A stretch of DNA of 64,000 bases from Choristoneura fumiferana (Eukaryota > Arthropoda > Insecta > Lepidoptera > Tortricidae), in the NCBI RefSeq assembly GCF_025370935.1, contig NC_133490.1, forward strand, positions 7,519,901 to 7,583,900, given 5' to 3'. Below are positions 32,640-45,566 of this stretch, one piece after another. The notes beneath the pieces were generated by a model. That model made no database searches and was not told the DNA's origin. It saw only the letters and a program-made list of their open reading frames with translations. Every line of letters starts with the position of its first letter. Position 1 is the first letter of the stretch. The translations under genes were made by a program, and so were the position numbers.

Positions 32640-35600
32640 TTATTACCTTTCCCCCTTCCACCCCGCATCAACTAGCATGCTCCAAAATAGCAGGGCCTGC
32701 TATTAGAGACCATGCCACTAAAAAGCATGCTCGATAGTAGGTCCTGTACACACATGCTAGTAGGTAGTATTTGCTCGATAGTAGCATGCTCTGCTACTAA
32801 CGAGCATGTGTAACAGGGGCCTTAGTTATACGAGCGTTTCAACCGCTACCGTAAACTCAGGTTTCTATAGTCCCAGCGTTCATCAATAGTCCAAACGGTC
32901 CAGCGGCGTCTTTAGCCCATGTAGCGCCCGTGTGCAATTAGTACTTTAGCGCCATCTAGGAAAAGCGCGGTCAAAATGGAATAGGTGCCAAAGTGCCGCG
33001 GCCGGCGCCCCTAAGATCACTGCGCCCGTGTGCAACGCACACCCTGCACTATAGGTAAAGACGCCCCTGAAACGGTCTTTTTAACATTTGGAACAATTAC
33101 GGAACTGCTAACGTCATCTAGGAGGTTCATCGCAGCCTAATCCAATAGAAAATGCACGATGAACCTCCTAAACGTAAGCAGTTCTGTAATTGTTCGAAAT
33201 GTTAAAAAGTCCGTTTGGACTATTGATGAACGCTTGGGACTATAGGAACCTGAGTTTACAGTATCAGTTTGCTGTCGCATATATTGAAGAAATGAGAGAC
33301 CGTAAGCAAGAAATTTTAATGAATTATATAATTGTACCGCACGCACAGCTAGTCGTTTTATAAAATCCCACTCATTTCTTCAGTATAAGCGACATGAAAC
33401 TGATAGCGGTTGAAACGCCCGCATAACTACCGTCGTATCTACTCACACCTCACTTAATCTATAAACAAACACTCACCGAGAGCCGACCGTATGATCAGCT
33501 GATTTTGCAGCTCGATCTTACTGAAGATGCCCCACGAGGCTTTCCCCTCGGGGATGGGGTTGTTCCGAAGCCAACCCCCGCAGGCGAACTCGTAGAAGTC
33601 CTCGCAGGGGTTCTGGGTCTCGTCTAAAGCCCTGATGACTTCGCTGGCAGTGTAAATACAGGAACTAGAGAGGCAGACGCTGGACTCTAGAATGATGAAA
33701 AGGATGCATTATAATATAAACAAAATAATTACTTTGCTCACCCGTGACCTTACGATTGCTACGTCTATGCAATAAATGTGTGTTCGTGCACGTGCACCTC
33801 CTGGACCTCCACACGCTGTAAAACATACACCAAATCACATAAACCCAACTAACGCGTACGCTGACACGTTTCGAACTCAACCAGAGTTCATCATCAGAGC
33901 AACAAAACCGTTCACCACGCTAGCAGATATTAGACTCCGATGAAGATAGATAAAGAAAAGAAAGAAAGAAAGAAAATACATTTATTTAACGTCATAAAAA
34001 CATCACAATTAACATAACAATAGAACAAAGACAAGACATACATGACGCTAAATAGGTCCCCACTCAGCATAATGCATAGATGTTCGGGTCTAACTTTTGG
34101 TAGCATGTGCGAAATAACATTTGAAATTTGACAACCACGAGCTTTACGGTGAAGGAATACATCGGGAAATCCTGCAAAAAGCTACAGAGTAATTCATAGT
34201 GTGTGTGAAGTTCCCAATCCGTAATGGCCCGGCGTGTGAACTACGGCCCAAGCCCTCTCATCTTTCATCATCTGAAGAGAGGATGGCTGTGCGCTGTAGT
34301 GTGGCCTAAAGTAAAGCCAACGCAACGAGATATACTTCATCCTTTACTGATACGTCAATACTTGTATCTCGCTCCTTTTCTTGCTCATGCCAGAATTTCT
34401 CTTTTCATTGTCTTTACTTTAGGTAAGTACCTATATATAGGTCGAGATGTAAAATGATACAAACAATGCCTTCCAAGATCATGGCCACGTGCTCCAAGCT
34501 GAACGAGTCATTCATTGTTCGTCTTTTGTCCCTCATACATTTTAAATGACAACAGCAGCGAGCATCGTGATATTCTTACAAAAGGACACCAATGTGTACC
34601 TATGACGTTTATGTAGATATGTGATATTGTTTAGTTACAAGATTATGCCATATTTAGCAGCAAAACAATAATACTTTGATGTTTCTTTGTTTCTAATACA
34701 CAGCTTTTGCCCGCGACTTCTTCTGCCATATTCGTTTGTCGCTAGCCCGCGGAAAGTATGCATTTTCCGGGTTAAAAACTATCCTACGACCTCTGTGAAA
34801 GTATCTTTGAAAAAAAAAACCGACCAAGTGCGAGCCGGACTCGCGTACGAAGGGTTCCGTACCATTATCTATACAACATTAGACAGCAAAAAACAGCAAA
34901 AAATCAAATTTGTTGTATCGGAGCCCCCATTAAATATTTATTTTATTCTGTTTTAGTATTGTAGTTCCGGAATAATAATTTTAAAAAATTGACGCTACTT
35001 TGGAGATCAAACCTAGTCAAAAACTTTACTAGTCATCTTTTCCGATTCTCAATCCGCTAGCTACATATGATGAGAAATAACATATGTATGTTATTACAAT
35101 TTCATTCACACACTTTTCCTACTCGTACCTTGCTTAGAAAATTGCGTAAAAGCTTATCTATGCCTCGTTTTACATGCCTAATAATATTTGTTAATTATTT
35201 TGTGCCCTTTTTATTAAAAACAAGCTTAAGTATATTTGACCACAACCACTGATGGTAAGCGAAGATATGTTCTAGATGGAACACGCTTGTCTAGTGAATC
35301 CAGTACCTTTAGGCTCGGGCTGGTAGCACGGTGGTACAGGCAAGTAGGTCGGACCCCGCATGGCCAGCAGCAGAGGTACGGTCAACAGCACAGCCAATGC
35401 CAGCACAGCGGTCAGCACCAGCAGCACTCGCTCCAGCCGCGACCGCTGATGCCATCCTATGAAGGACACACCCTGGAACAATGAAACAACCGTTAAGCAG
35501 AATTAAAACAACTCGTAGTTTGAATATATGACGACCTGGGCCCTGTTGCTCAAAGCATATTAGTCTAATAATTAGTGTATTATCTACTCGTAATAAATTG

Positions 35601-38600
35601 TATGAATTTATTAAATGAATTGTATGAATATTATTTAGACTAATATGCTTCGAGAAACGGGCCCCTGATAGCACACAGGTTAGACGACATGAGGCCTTAT
35701 AACACACTGGAATCACAATCGTTTTCACCACTTCTTTCTATCACACGGTATAAGACGAGAATAGAAAGAGATGGTAAATACGATTGCGAACGTTAGCGCA
35801 TTAGGCATCGTCCTAATAGAACGCAAATGCGCGATCATCGTAGGTTCACGCGAATTTTACTCGTACGAACGCGCGATCAAACATATTGAATTCGAATAGG
35901 TGTCCATTGCTCGCAGGACGGATGGCCGATGGGGCCAGAAGGTTCTCGAATGGCGTCCGCGGACCGGGAGACGAGCTGTCGGTAGGCCTCCAACAAGATG
36001 GAGCGACGACTTGGTTAAGATCGCGGGATCGCGGTGGATGCGGAAAGCACAAGACCGGTCTGAGTGGAGAGCCTTGGGGGAGGCCTATGTCCAGCAGTGG
36101 AAGTCTTTCGGCTCACATGATGAGGTGTCCTAAACTGACGATCGCACGACGCGATCGCGCGACTCAAATCTTTGTACATCTATTCGCACGAACTTAGTTC
36201 ATACGAACGCGCGATCAACATATTGAATTCGAATAGGTGTCCTAATTTAAATTCGCGCGATAATTGCGTCGGGGCACCGCGCTCGTTCGCTCGCGTCGTC
36301 ATCGTCAAATCGCGCAATGATAGGACACCCAGTTTTTGCTATCGCGCGAACACGCGGTGGTCGCGTCGCTTACTCGCGCGATGATTGCGCATTTGCGTTC
36401 TATTAGGACAATGCCTTATAGTCTAAGGCTTAGACAATACGGCCTCTGATTATGAAGCTTGAGGTCCCGTTCGATCCCCAGTCGGAGCAGGCCTACAAAT
36501 AAATGGGCAGACTTGTATGAGTCATAGGTACTAGTGTTTGTTCTCGAGTCTCGGGTATGTATTTAATAATGTTTATCCGTTCCGTAGTCCCCACAGTACA
36601 AGCTTTGCTCAGTTTGGGATTAGGTCAATTGATGTAAAGTGTCCAATGATATTTATTTATTACTCATTTATTTATATTCGTGCCGTGCCTGAATTAAGAA
36701 AAGGACCGCCACACGCAAAGACGTGTGCGGAATTTCGCACTGATCTTAAAAAGCGACTAAGGGATCTGATATAAGAATGGGCTGCAGCAGGGCTGTCTAA
36801 TGCCAACTACGAACTCCGGACAACACTGTGTGGTTGGCAAGGGGAAACCACCACACTGTTTTCCCAAGAAATTCGTCAGGAAGGTTCACTGATGATCCTC
36901 ATCCAAAGACCACAACTGTCAAGAGTGTACTGTACTGACTTAAAAGAAAGAGCATACATAAGTGGCTAGCACTTGTCTTTCGGTATATTTCAGAGAGTGG
37001 TTAGGTTCTTTTGAATGAACACCGATGATAATGTTTTTCAGTATTTTTTTTGTTTGCACACATTGGTTGATGTTTAAAGTGTTCGGCAAAGGCGTGACTA
37101 TATCCTATCCTACTTAATATTATAAATGTTAGTTTGTGAGTGAATGAGTGAGTGAGTATGTTTATTACTTCTTCGCGCTGAAATGGCTGGACGGATTTGG
37201 ATGTAATTTGGTAAAAAGTTAGTTTATAACCTGGATTAAAACCTAGGATACTTTTTATCCCGATATTCCCACGGGATAGGGATAAAATCTCGAAATAATA
37301 ACCGCTAGGTTTAGAGTCATGAAATTTGGCATGGATGTTTTAATTTAACTTCAATGAAAACCACGATGTAATTTTAAAGCATTCCCACGAGAATGTAATA
37401 AAATCCCGGAATTTCAATTCAACTTCTGTATCTACTTAATGATTTACGAGTGCGAAGCCGCGGGTAAACGCTAGTCTTTAATAAAAACTCCAGCACCAAC
37501 ATCTGACACATCAAAGCGTGCATAAATATCTGATACGACTCTATTTCTAGGGCCCGTAGGGACGTGTCAGATATTTTTGTAGTCCCCTGTGGCAGATATT
37601 AATGCAGGTGACTGCACTAACCCAACCATCTGTTCCAACATACTGTTAGTTTTAAAGACAGAGTAGGCATGTGAGTATTAAGGTAGGCGTCCACTTATCC
37701 GCATCGTACGCTTCGGACGTATCGGATTTGTTGCTTTGTATAGAAATGTGCGATGCTTACGATGCGGACAGGTGGACGCACTTATATGAGTTTCTATACA
37801 AAGAATACTACGATCCGTTGCGTGCGATGCGTCCGATGCGTACGATACCGACAAGTGGACGTTTACCTTTAGGGAACAAAGTACACGAACTTGGAACTCC
37901 TTAACAAACGTGTACTCGTAAGGTGCTCTCAATTCCGTGCAAACTAAAATAGGACTCGTTTAGTAAACATTGCAGAAATAGCCGCGGTTCAGTGTATGTA
38001 CGTCAGAGCGTAAACACACGGGGCGGTTGCTTTGGGTGGGTCCGACCAATTTTTTCGCTCGATTCTTTTTAGCCGCCATATCATTCGAGTGTTAACATAA
38101 TGTGTGTGGATATGAATACACGTTTTTGGCATGCTTTGCCTTAACGGATAAGTGGATTTAACGTTGTAAAAAATTACATTGGATTCGCCCTAATAGTGGG
38201 ATTGGCATGTACTCGTAATTGAATATACCTAAATCGTTCACGATTTTGAATGGATCCCGACTGTTGAATTTTAAGTTACTTAACCCCATATTGTTACAAA
38301 ACCATTTTTTTTAATCCCCCAGCCTTTTTTTTCGCGGAGGCCATATTGAAGTATTATATATCTACCTCACCATTTCTTCCGTGGATGTCGTAAGAGGCGA
38401 CTAAAGATATAGGTTAAGGTATACCGTAGGCGACAGGCTAGCAACCTGTCACTATTGTACTCGTACCATTTTTTGTCAAACTAAACCTAAAACTGGCTCG
38501 GAAGCGGTAACGTTTCGTGTGCTCTGCCTACCCCATTTGGATTACAGTCGTAAATGTTTGTGTGTAAACCAATACAATAAAGACAACAAAAGACCAATAA

Positions 38601-41600
38601 AGAGTCTGTATTGTATTGATATACACCTACTCACTCCGACATATCAGATCTAAAACACCTAATATTTTATTATGTTAAAATTCACTCAGACGATTAGGCT
38701 GCAGAAAATAGACATACATACATATGCTCGAAAAACACAATCCTCCTTCGGACAGTAGTTTTAAAAAGGAGAAAACCGTCGTACTATGTCGTACACGTCC
38801 GCTTTAACAGTCCCGATGTTCTCACACGCATTAAAGGAATATTTTCATGCTCCAGTTGGTGCAATCGTCATGAAAGACCTCCTTCAAACGCTCCTCAGGC
38901 CAAGCGTGAAATGTTGACAAGGCAAGTGCTGGTTCCGTTCACTGAGACGTTAACATTCCTACTTAGCCAATTAACATACGATTAAGAGATACACGCAATA
39001 GATTTTATTGTTTCTTTGTGAGCGTATGAAGTACCATCTTTACTTAAATTATTGCTATTAAATAACTGAAAACTTGAAAGTAACTTGTTCAGAATTGAGA
39101 GCAGAACCGATTACAATATATCAACACAGAATAAGTAAAAGTACCTACAAGTAACTATATTTTTTTTTATTCGACTGGATAGCAAACGAGCAAGTGGGTC
39201 TCCTGATGGTAAGAGATCACCACCGCCCATAAACATCTGCAATGCCCCTGGTATTGCAGATGCGTTGCCAACCTAGACTTTAAACCAGAGGCTTATTATC
39301 ACCATTTCTTTTTGTCATACGGCATAAGATGAGGCCTAGAAAGGGATTGTGAATATGACAGCGAAAATCAGCGCGACAATACTATTACGGTCTCAGGTTG
39401 TATTTTGCTTTAATACCTTTTTAAAGCCTGACCAGAAAATATTGACTATTCGCCATGTTGCGGAATTTCATGGAACTAATTTCTACACTGGCAATAATTT
39501 TAATGATTGTCAGTGTCACTTGGCGGTCTTTCAACAATAACAAAAAATGCCCAAAACGATTAGTAGTCAATAACGGCTCATTGTTAAATAATGTTAATGA
39601 TTTTAGTACTGGCCGTTTTTTAGTCAGTTTTGATTCTCTTCTAACGTAAAAACGGCGATGCGCAGCTGACAAGTACGAATTTTGTGTGCAGAGTTAAGAA
39701 TCAAGTTGAATTAAGACTTAGACAAACGTAGGTACGAATATTTTTTGTAATAGCATAGACAAAGTATAGTATTCATTATTATTTGGATCTTTGTTGTTTA
39801 GACTTAAGGTATATGTAAATTTAGGATATAAGCAACACGGCCACTTTTTCGCTTTGATTATGTAGGTATGGGACCTTTAATCTAGTACTAATTGTTGATC
39901 GAAGGGTGTGGTACGTTGCTGTCATAGACAAAGTATAGTGCCTAATAGTCATGTTTTTGCATGTATAAAATTAAACTAACTTTAAATAAAAAGACAGTTG
40001 GGGTGCCTTAGGTTTTCGTTTACTTAGGTACTTAACATCTTGTATATGATGTACTTTGATATTTCTCCTGAGTACCTAAACAGCCGGCAGAACAATTAAA
40101 CAGCAACAACCTATTTATCCATTGCGTTTCTGATCGCATTGTGTTGACGACAGAACCGTAACTCTAATCATTCTGTCATTTGCAAACAATCACAGAACAA
40201 TAACGGTCACGTTTAGATAATACATTGTCATTATTTAACAGAACATAGTTATCTACGTACTGATGAGGACGATGATTAGGATATATTTATGTCAGCGCTT
40301 CTGAAATACGTAGTCATTAAAGTCCATTAATAAACTCATTCTCAAATCAAATAAAAAGTAAAGACTGAATAGCTATTTTTATTTGAGACTACGAATCAAT
40401 TGAGATACCTACCTAAATTTTTTATATGAAATGTAATTTCACTTAATAGCCGACTCAATTGTCTAAGTAGTTATTTTATAAATTCGGGTTTTCCAAGTAA
40501 AAAAAATAAAAAATACAATAACTTTTTACTTATTGAATATGAAAACTTTTTCACGAACGACTTAATCACGCACGAGAATAGAATTGATATCGCGCCGACC
40601 CATTTCCACCAAAAATGTCCACCAAAGATACCGCGCAGGCCGGCGCGATAACGCACGAGAATCCTAACGTGTTTTCGTTCATCATCCCAGCCTATATACG
40701 TCCCACTGCTGGGCACAGGCCTCCTCTCAGAACAAGACAAGACAAGTTTTCGTTACAGTTAACAAACACCATGAACCCAGCAATACGATTCATTATTACA
40801 GTAATAAAAAAAAACTCGTATCGCACATACTCGTCAATCCATACTGTTTCTACCGAAGATGCGCTAGGAATTGAAATTTGCCCCGCCTCGTCTCGCTTTG
40901 CCGGTGGAAAAGCACTTTGAGGGACGATACGATAGTTATGAACTTCGAATTTCGATTTTGGAAGGTAGATCCCCAAAGAACACGCTCGTCACGCTGCCAG
41001 TCCCAGCCGAAGAAGAGTTCTATCAGAGCATAAATTTAATTTTCATTCAATGTTATGGAATAATCGAGAAAAACTAACAAAAATGCAACGTTGCCAGCTC
41101 AGCAGGTATAAACGCTCTTAAAGCTTTATCCAAATCTATCGGCTTATATTCAGATTTTCGTAGCAAAACATGTTGACAACAACAAGAGAGCTTTTATCTT
41201 AATTAAGTGAGTGTTCGTTGGAAGAATGCCAAAGATCCATAGGATTTTTCATGTTATACGAGTATGTAGCTCATTTTGAACTAGCGCCTAGTGGGTCTGT
41301 TAGCTCGCAACTTTTCGGAAATTGCTGAGATCTGTATTTATCTTTAACCCCCATCCGATATATTGTAAAAAAAAATTGACTAAATTTCCTTTTATAATTT
41401 ATGAATCTGCTCACAAAATTTGCTGAGTCTTACTGATTGGAATAGAAACTTGCCTTAAACCACCATGAAAGTTTCGGGAAAATCCTAGAAGTTTTGATTT
41501 TTAAGAATGGTAAAAGAGAAGCTGTAATTCATAGTGAGATACTTTGGGACATAAATGACTATGTGGGCAGCACTCTATAGAGCGACGTATGATGTAGGAA

Positions 41601-44600
41601 GGAAAGAAGGAAAGGGAAGGAAAGGGTAAGTAAATGGAAAAAGATCAAGAGGATGTTCACCTACACGCTGGACTGACCAGATAAAAGCTCTAACAAATAC
41701 TTACTGCTCACAACACTTGCGACAGAGAAGCGACGGCCAGGGACCGATCTGGCGTAGAATCGAGGTGATAACGTGACCACGACTGCTCTGCAGTCAATAG
41801 TATCCGACAAAGAGAGAAAGGGAACGTTTAAAGTTATATTATAAACTTTTTAATCGACAAACTACTACACTTTTATACCTCGTGAATCATTCCTGTGGCA
41901 GCGTAGTGAGAGTGACATCTTACCAACGTCAGACTGTGACAAAAAACAATCAGTAACATATCCCATACGTAGCTTAGACGCTAATCTATGACTTTACGAC
42001 CTTATCGGCCATCGACCTCGCTGTTGACGTCACTGAACCTTTTAGTAAAGGCATTGACATTACCCATCGTTGTCATGTGTTATTTTAGATATAGAAGGCA
42101 TTGGAGTACGTTGAATGGTAAGAAGACGTCATCTTCGATAGCTCTTCCAATATTTTCATCCACCCCCCCTCCCCCAAGAAGCACCTTTCTTGATCAGATT
42201 GGGATCCTAAAGTAGTATTTTTAGGGTTCCGTAGCCAAAATGACAAAAATGGAACCCTTATAGTTTCACCATGTCTGTCTGTCTGTCCGTCCGTCTGTCT
42301 GCGGCTTCGCTCAAAGAACATCAGTGCTAGAAAGCTGTAATTTTGGGCGAATATAATACTAGGTATGCTGACAAAATGGTGCAATAAAAAAACCTTTCAT
42401 AGAGGTAAAATGGGGTGTGTTTATTCTCGTCTAACCCTATACTATAGTATAGGGCTGAGAATACTTTTTGATTCAGTGATCTGTTAGAATAGAACAGAAT
42501 AGAATAGATCTGATCATCAGTCTATTTGCGAAATATTCAACAACAAAAGCAAAAATGTCAAATAAACGAAGTATAGGAATGATAATTATATCTCTACCTA
42601 CATTGTATATATCTCTATTTGCCCTTAGCGTGATTCCGTCACGTGTCAGTAACATCGGACACCGATGATGAACATTGATTGCTATTAACTACCACTATAT
42701 AATTTATACTATACGTTGATGACGGAATATCGATATCCATTCTACTATTATAAATGCGAAAGTGTGTTTGTATGTTTGTCCGTCTTTCACGTTGCAACGG
42801 AGCGACGGATCGACGTAATTTTTGGCATAGAGATTGTTTATGGGCCAGAGAGTGACGTAGGCTACTTTTTATCCTGGAAAAATACACAGTTCCCGAGGGA
42901 ACAGCGCGCGATAACCGAATTGCACGCGGGCGAAGCCGCAGGCAAAAGCTAGTCTTTAATATTTCTTAAAGGTATTTAGTGTGCAAATCTCAAGGAATTT
43001 CCGAAATTTTAAGCCGCTTTTTTTGGACACAATGCGTGAAAGTACATAACGCTTGTCGCGGTCACTTCGTGTTTAATTGAACTTCTGTATAAAATTGACG
43101 GCAGTGAAGTGTTAAGAATTTTTTGACCTCGACTGTACGTACGCCGCGTGACGGAATTCACACACACACACACATCACAATGTCAGTTTGCTGGACAGCG
43201 TGGTGTAGGGGTTATAGCACGCCGCACGGATTGCTGAGGAGCTGGGTTCGATTCCCAGCGCTGGTCTCCTTTTCTGGTTTTTCTGTGCATCCATGTCTTA
43301 GTTTGTATTTTCGATATGTTTTTTACGGGATACGGGGTAATAGTAACAAATTTGGAGTTGAAATAAAAAATAGAAAAAGACTCTAAAAAAAACAATCATA
43401 ATCCCTGATCATTATCAGCCGAAACACGAGCACTGTAGCACAAAGCCCTCCCCTCTTTCTCCTCCTCTTATTTGCTATTAACTATAAAATATGGTTTATT
43501 TCAGGAAACGGGATGCTCATAAATCGCGCTTTTATGAGTTTTCAAGTGTAATCGCTTCTATATTGGTTTCTACTTACAATTTTCATTGGTGCTGAGGTTT
43601 ATGATGGCAGACGTTCCTGCCTGATGGATCTCAGGCACTGAATGTCAATTCTAGATTCAATGCATCCTGGTAAAGCTGGTGTCATATTAGCAGTTAGTAT
43701 TTCATTTCGTTTGAATATTAGCTTAAGTATGTACAATTATAGGAGCTAAAGTAACTGTGTAGAAAAAGCGGTCAAGTGCGAGTCGGACTAGCGCTCTGAG
43801 GGTTCCGTGTCGTCATTAGCAAAAATAATACGAATAAGTACCTACGCCTATCTTTAATTTGTATTTATAATTTTTCACCGAAAAAAACTCGCGCTTAAGC
43901 GGAATTTGTGGTTTTAAAAAACGTTTTTACGCGAAAGAAAATTTCCTTGCACTGGTTTCTTTCTATGCTGCATTAAAATTGGTTTAGGCGTTTTTGAGAT
44001 ATTGAATTTTGAAATGACAAAGTCCCTGACATTTTGTCAACTATTCTATGTTGAATGAAAGAAAAAAAACATTTACTCGTGACAACATGGTAAGAATGAA
44101 TAAATATAATAGTTATGCATGTCACGAAATAGTTCCAAATCAGCAATCTGTCGGTCTTGCGAACGGCGCTGGTCTTCCTTTGGGACCATCTGGTCATCAT
44201 ACATTAACAAAGTTGGTTACTAACCACTACTACTCGTATTATTTCTACTTGTGCATCAGTGTAGAAATAGCTTTAGGATACACGAGCGATCGTATATGAA
44301 TGCGCAATAGATTTAATAGACTACCCTTTGTGTCGTATTTGGATTGAATCAAACTTGCGTAAATAAGTACTTTATTGAAACTAATAGATCAACCTTGACA
44401 CTGGACGTCATGACTTGAGGTCATGTGATGTAGTCAAAAATTAGGGTTGTAATGAAACATTAAAGTTGTGGCTCAGTGGTTTGACTTAATGGCCTGTGGC
44501 AGAAGTCGTGTGTTCGAATCCAGGCTCTCCACGTTTAGTTTTTTGGGTGAAGTTTTACACTTCCACATCTTCCGCAAAAAGAGGAAGAATTAGAGAATCA

Positions 44601-45534
44601 TTCTATGCCAAATCCATGTAGCGCAGGCGTTAGGTTCGTAATCAGTGAACCCCAAAAATTTAATAGGTTTTTTATAGAAATTCTATCAAACACAAGGCAC
44701 ATCGAGCGTTTGTTCCTTATGATTTTCGTAGGCACATTTTTGTTGACATGGTAGAAGGTTCTGTTACAGTTCCCAGATCATCTAGAGAGGACACGTCTAA
44801 AATATAATCAAAAATGTCATCAAATTCAAAAAACGACCTCACTCTTTTCTCAAAGGGCCGGCAACGCATCCGTCATTCAACTTATGTTATGGGTGTCCAT
44901 AGACGACGGTGATTGCTTCATACGTATATACAAAAAAAAATCTACAGGCAATTAATAAAAATGTGATCAAAATGAGGCGGTTGGAGTTGGAACGCTCGAA
45001 TAAACCCATAAACATATTGGTGTCAGTACTTAATCACGAAAAACTTTTTCACGAAAACTTTTTTACGAATGACTTTATCACGAAAAAACTTTAAACATAT
45101 TATGTGCAGGTTTCTATTACCAGCGCCGTTCGCACGGGCGGCACTATGCTGTTTTGAACATGAAACTACCGTGAGACTCACTCATATTAAATGATATTAT
45201 AACGGATAACTCACGTCTTAAACCGAGTTTAGCTCGACATGTTTCGGGCTATTTCGTAGCCCTTCCTCTCAGCAGCACGCGACTCGGCGGCTGCCGCAAC
45301 ACGCACACCACGCGCCACCGCTCACCGCTCCGAGTCGCGTGCTCCTGAGAGGAAGGGCTACGAAATAGCCCGTAACATGTCGAGCTAAACTCGGTTTAAG
45401 ACGTGAGTTATCCGTTATAATATCATTTTATATGGCATTATGCTGATTTGGGACCATTTCGTGACCGTGATAAGTTTTTTTTTTAGTTTAATTCTATACC
45501 TATATTATTTTGTTTGTCACGAATAAATGTTTTT

Positions 45535-45566
<32 letters not shown>

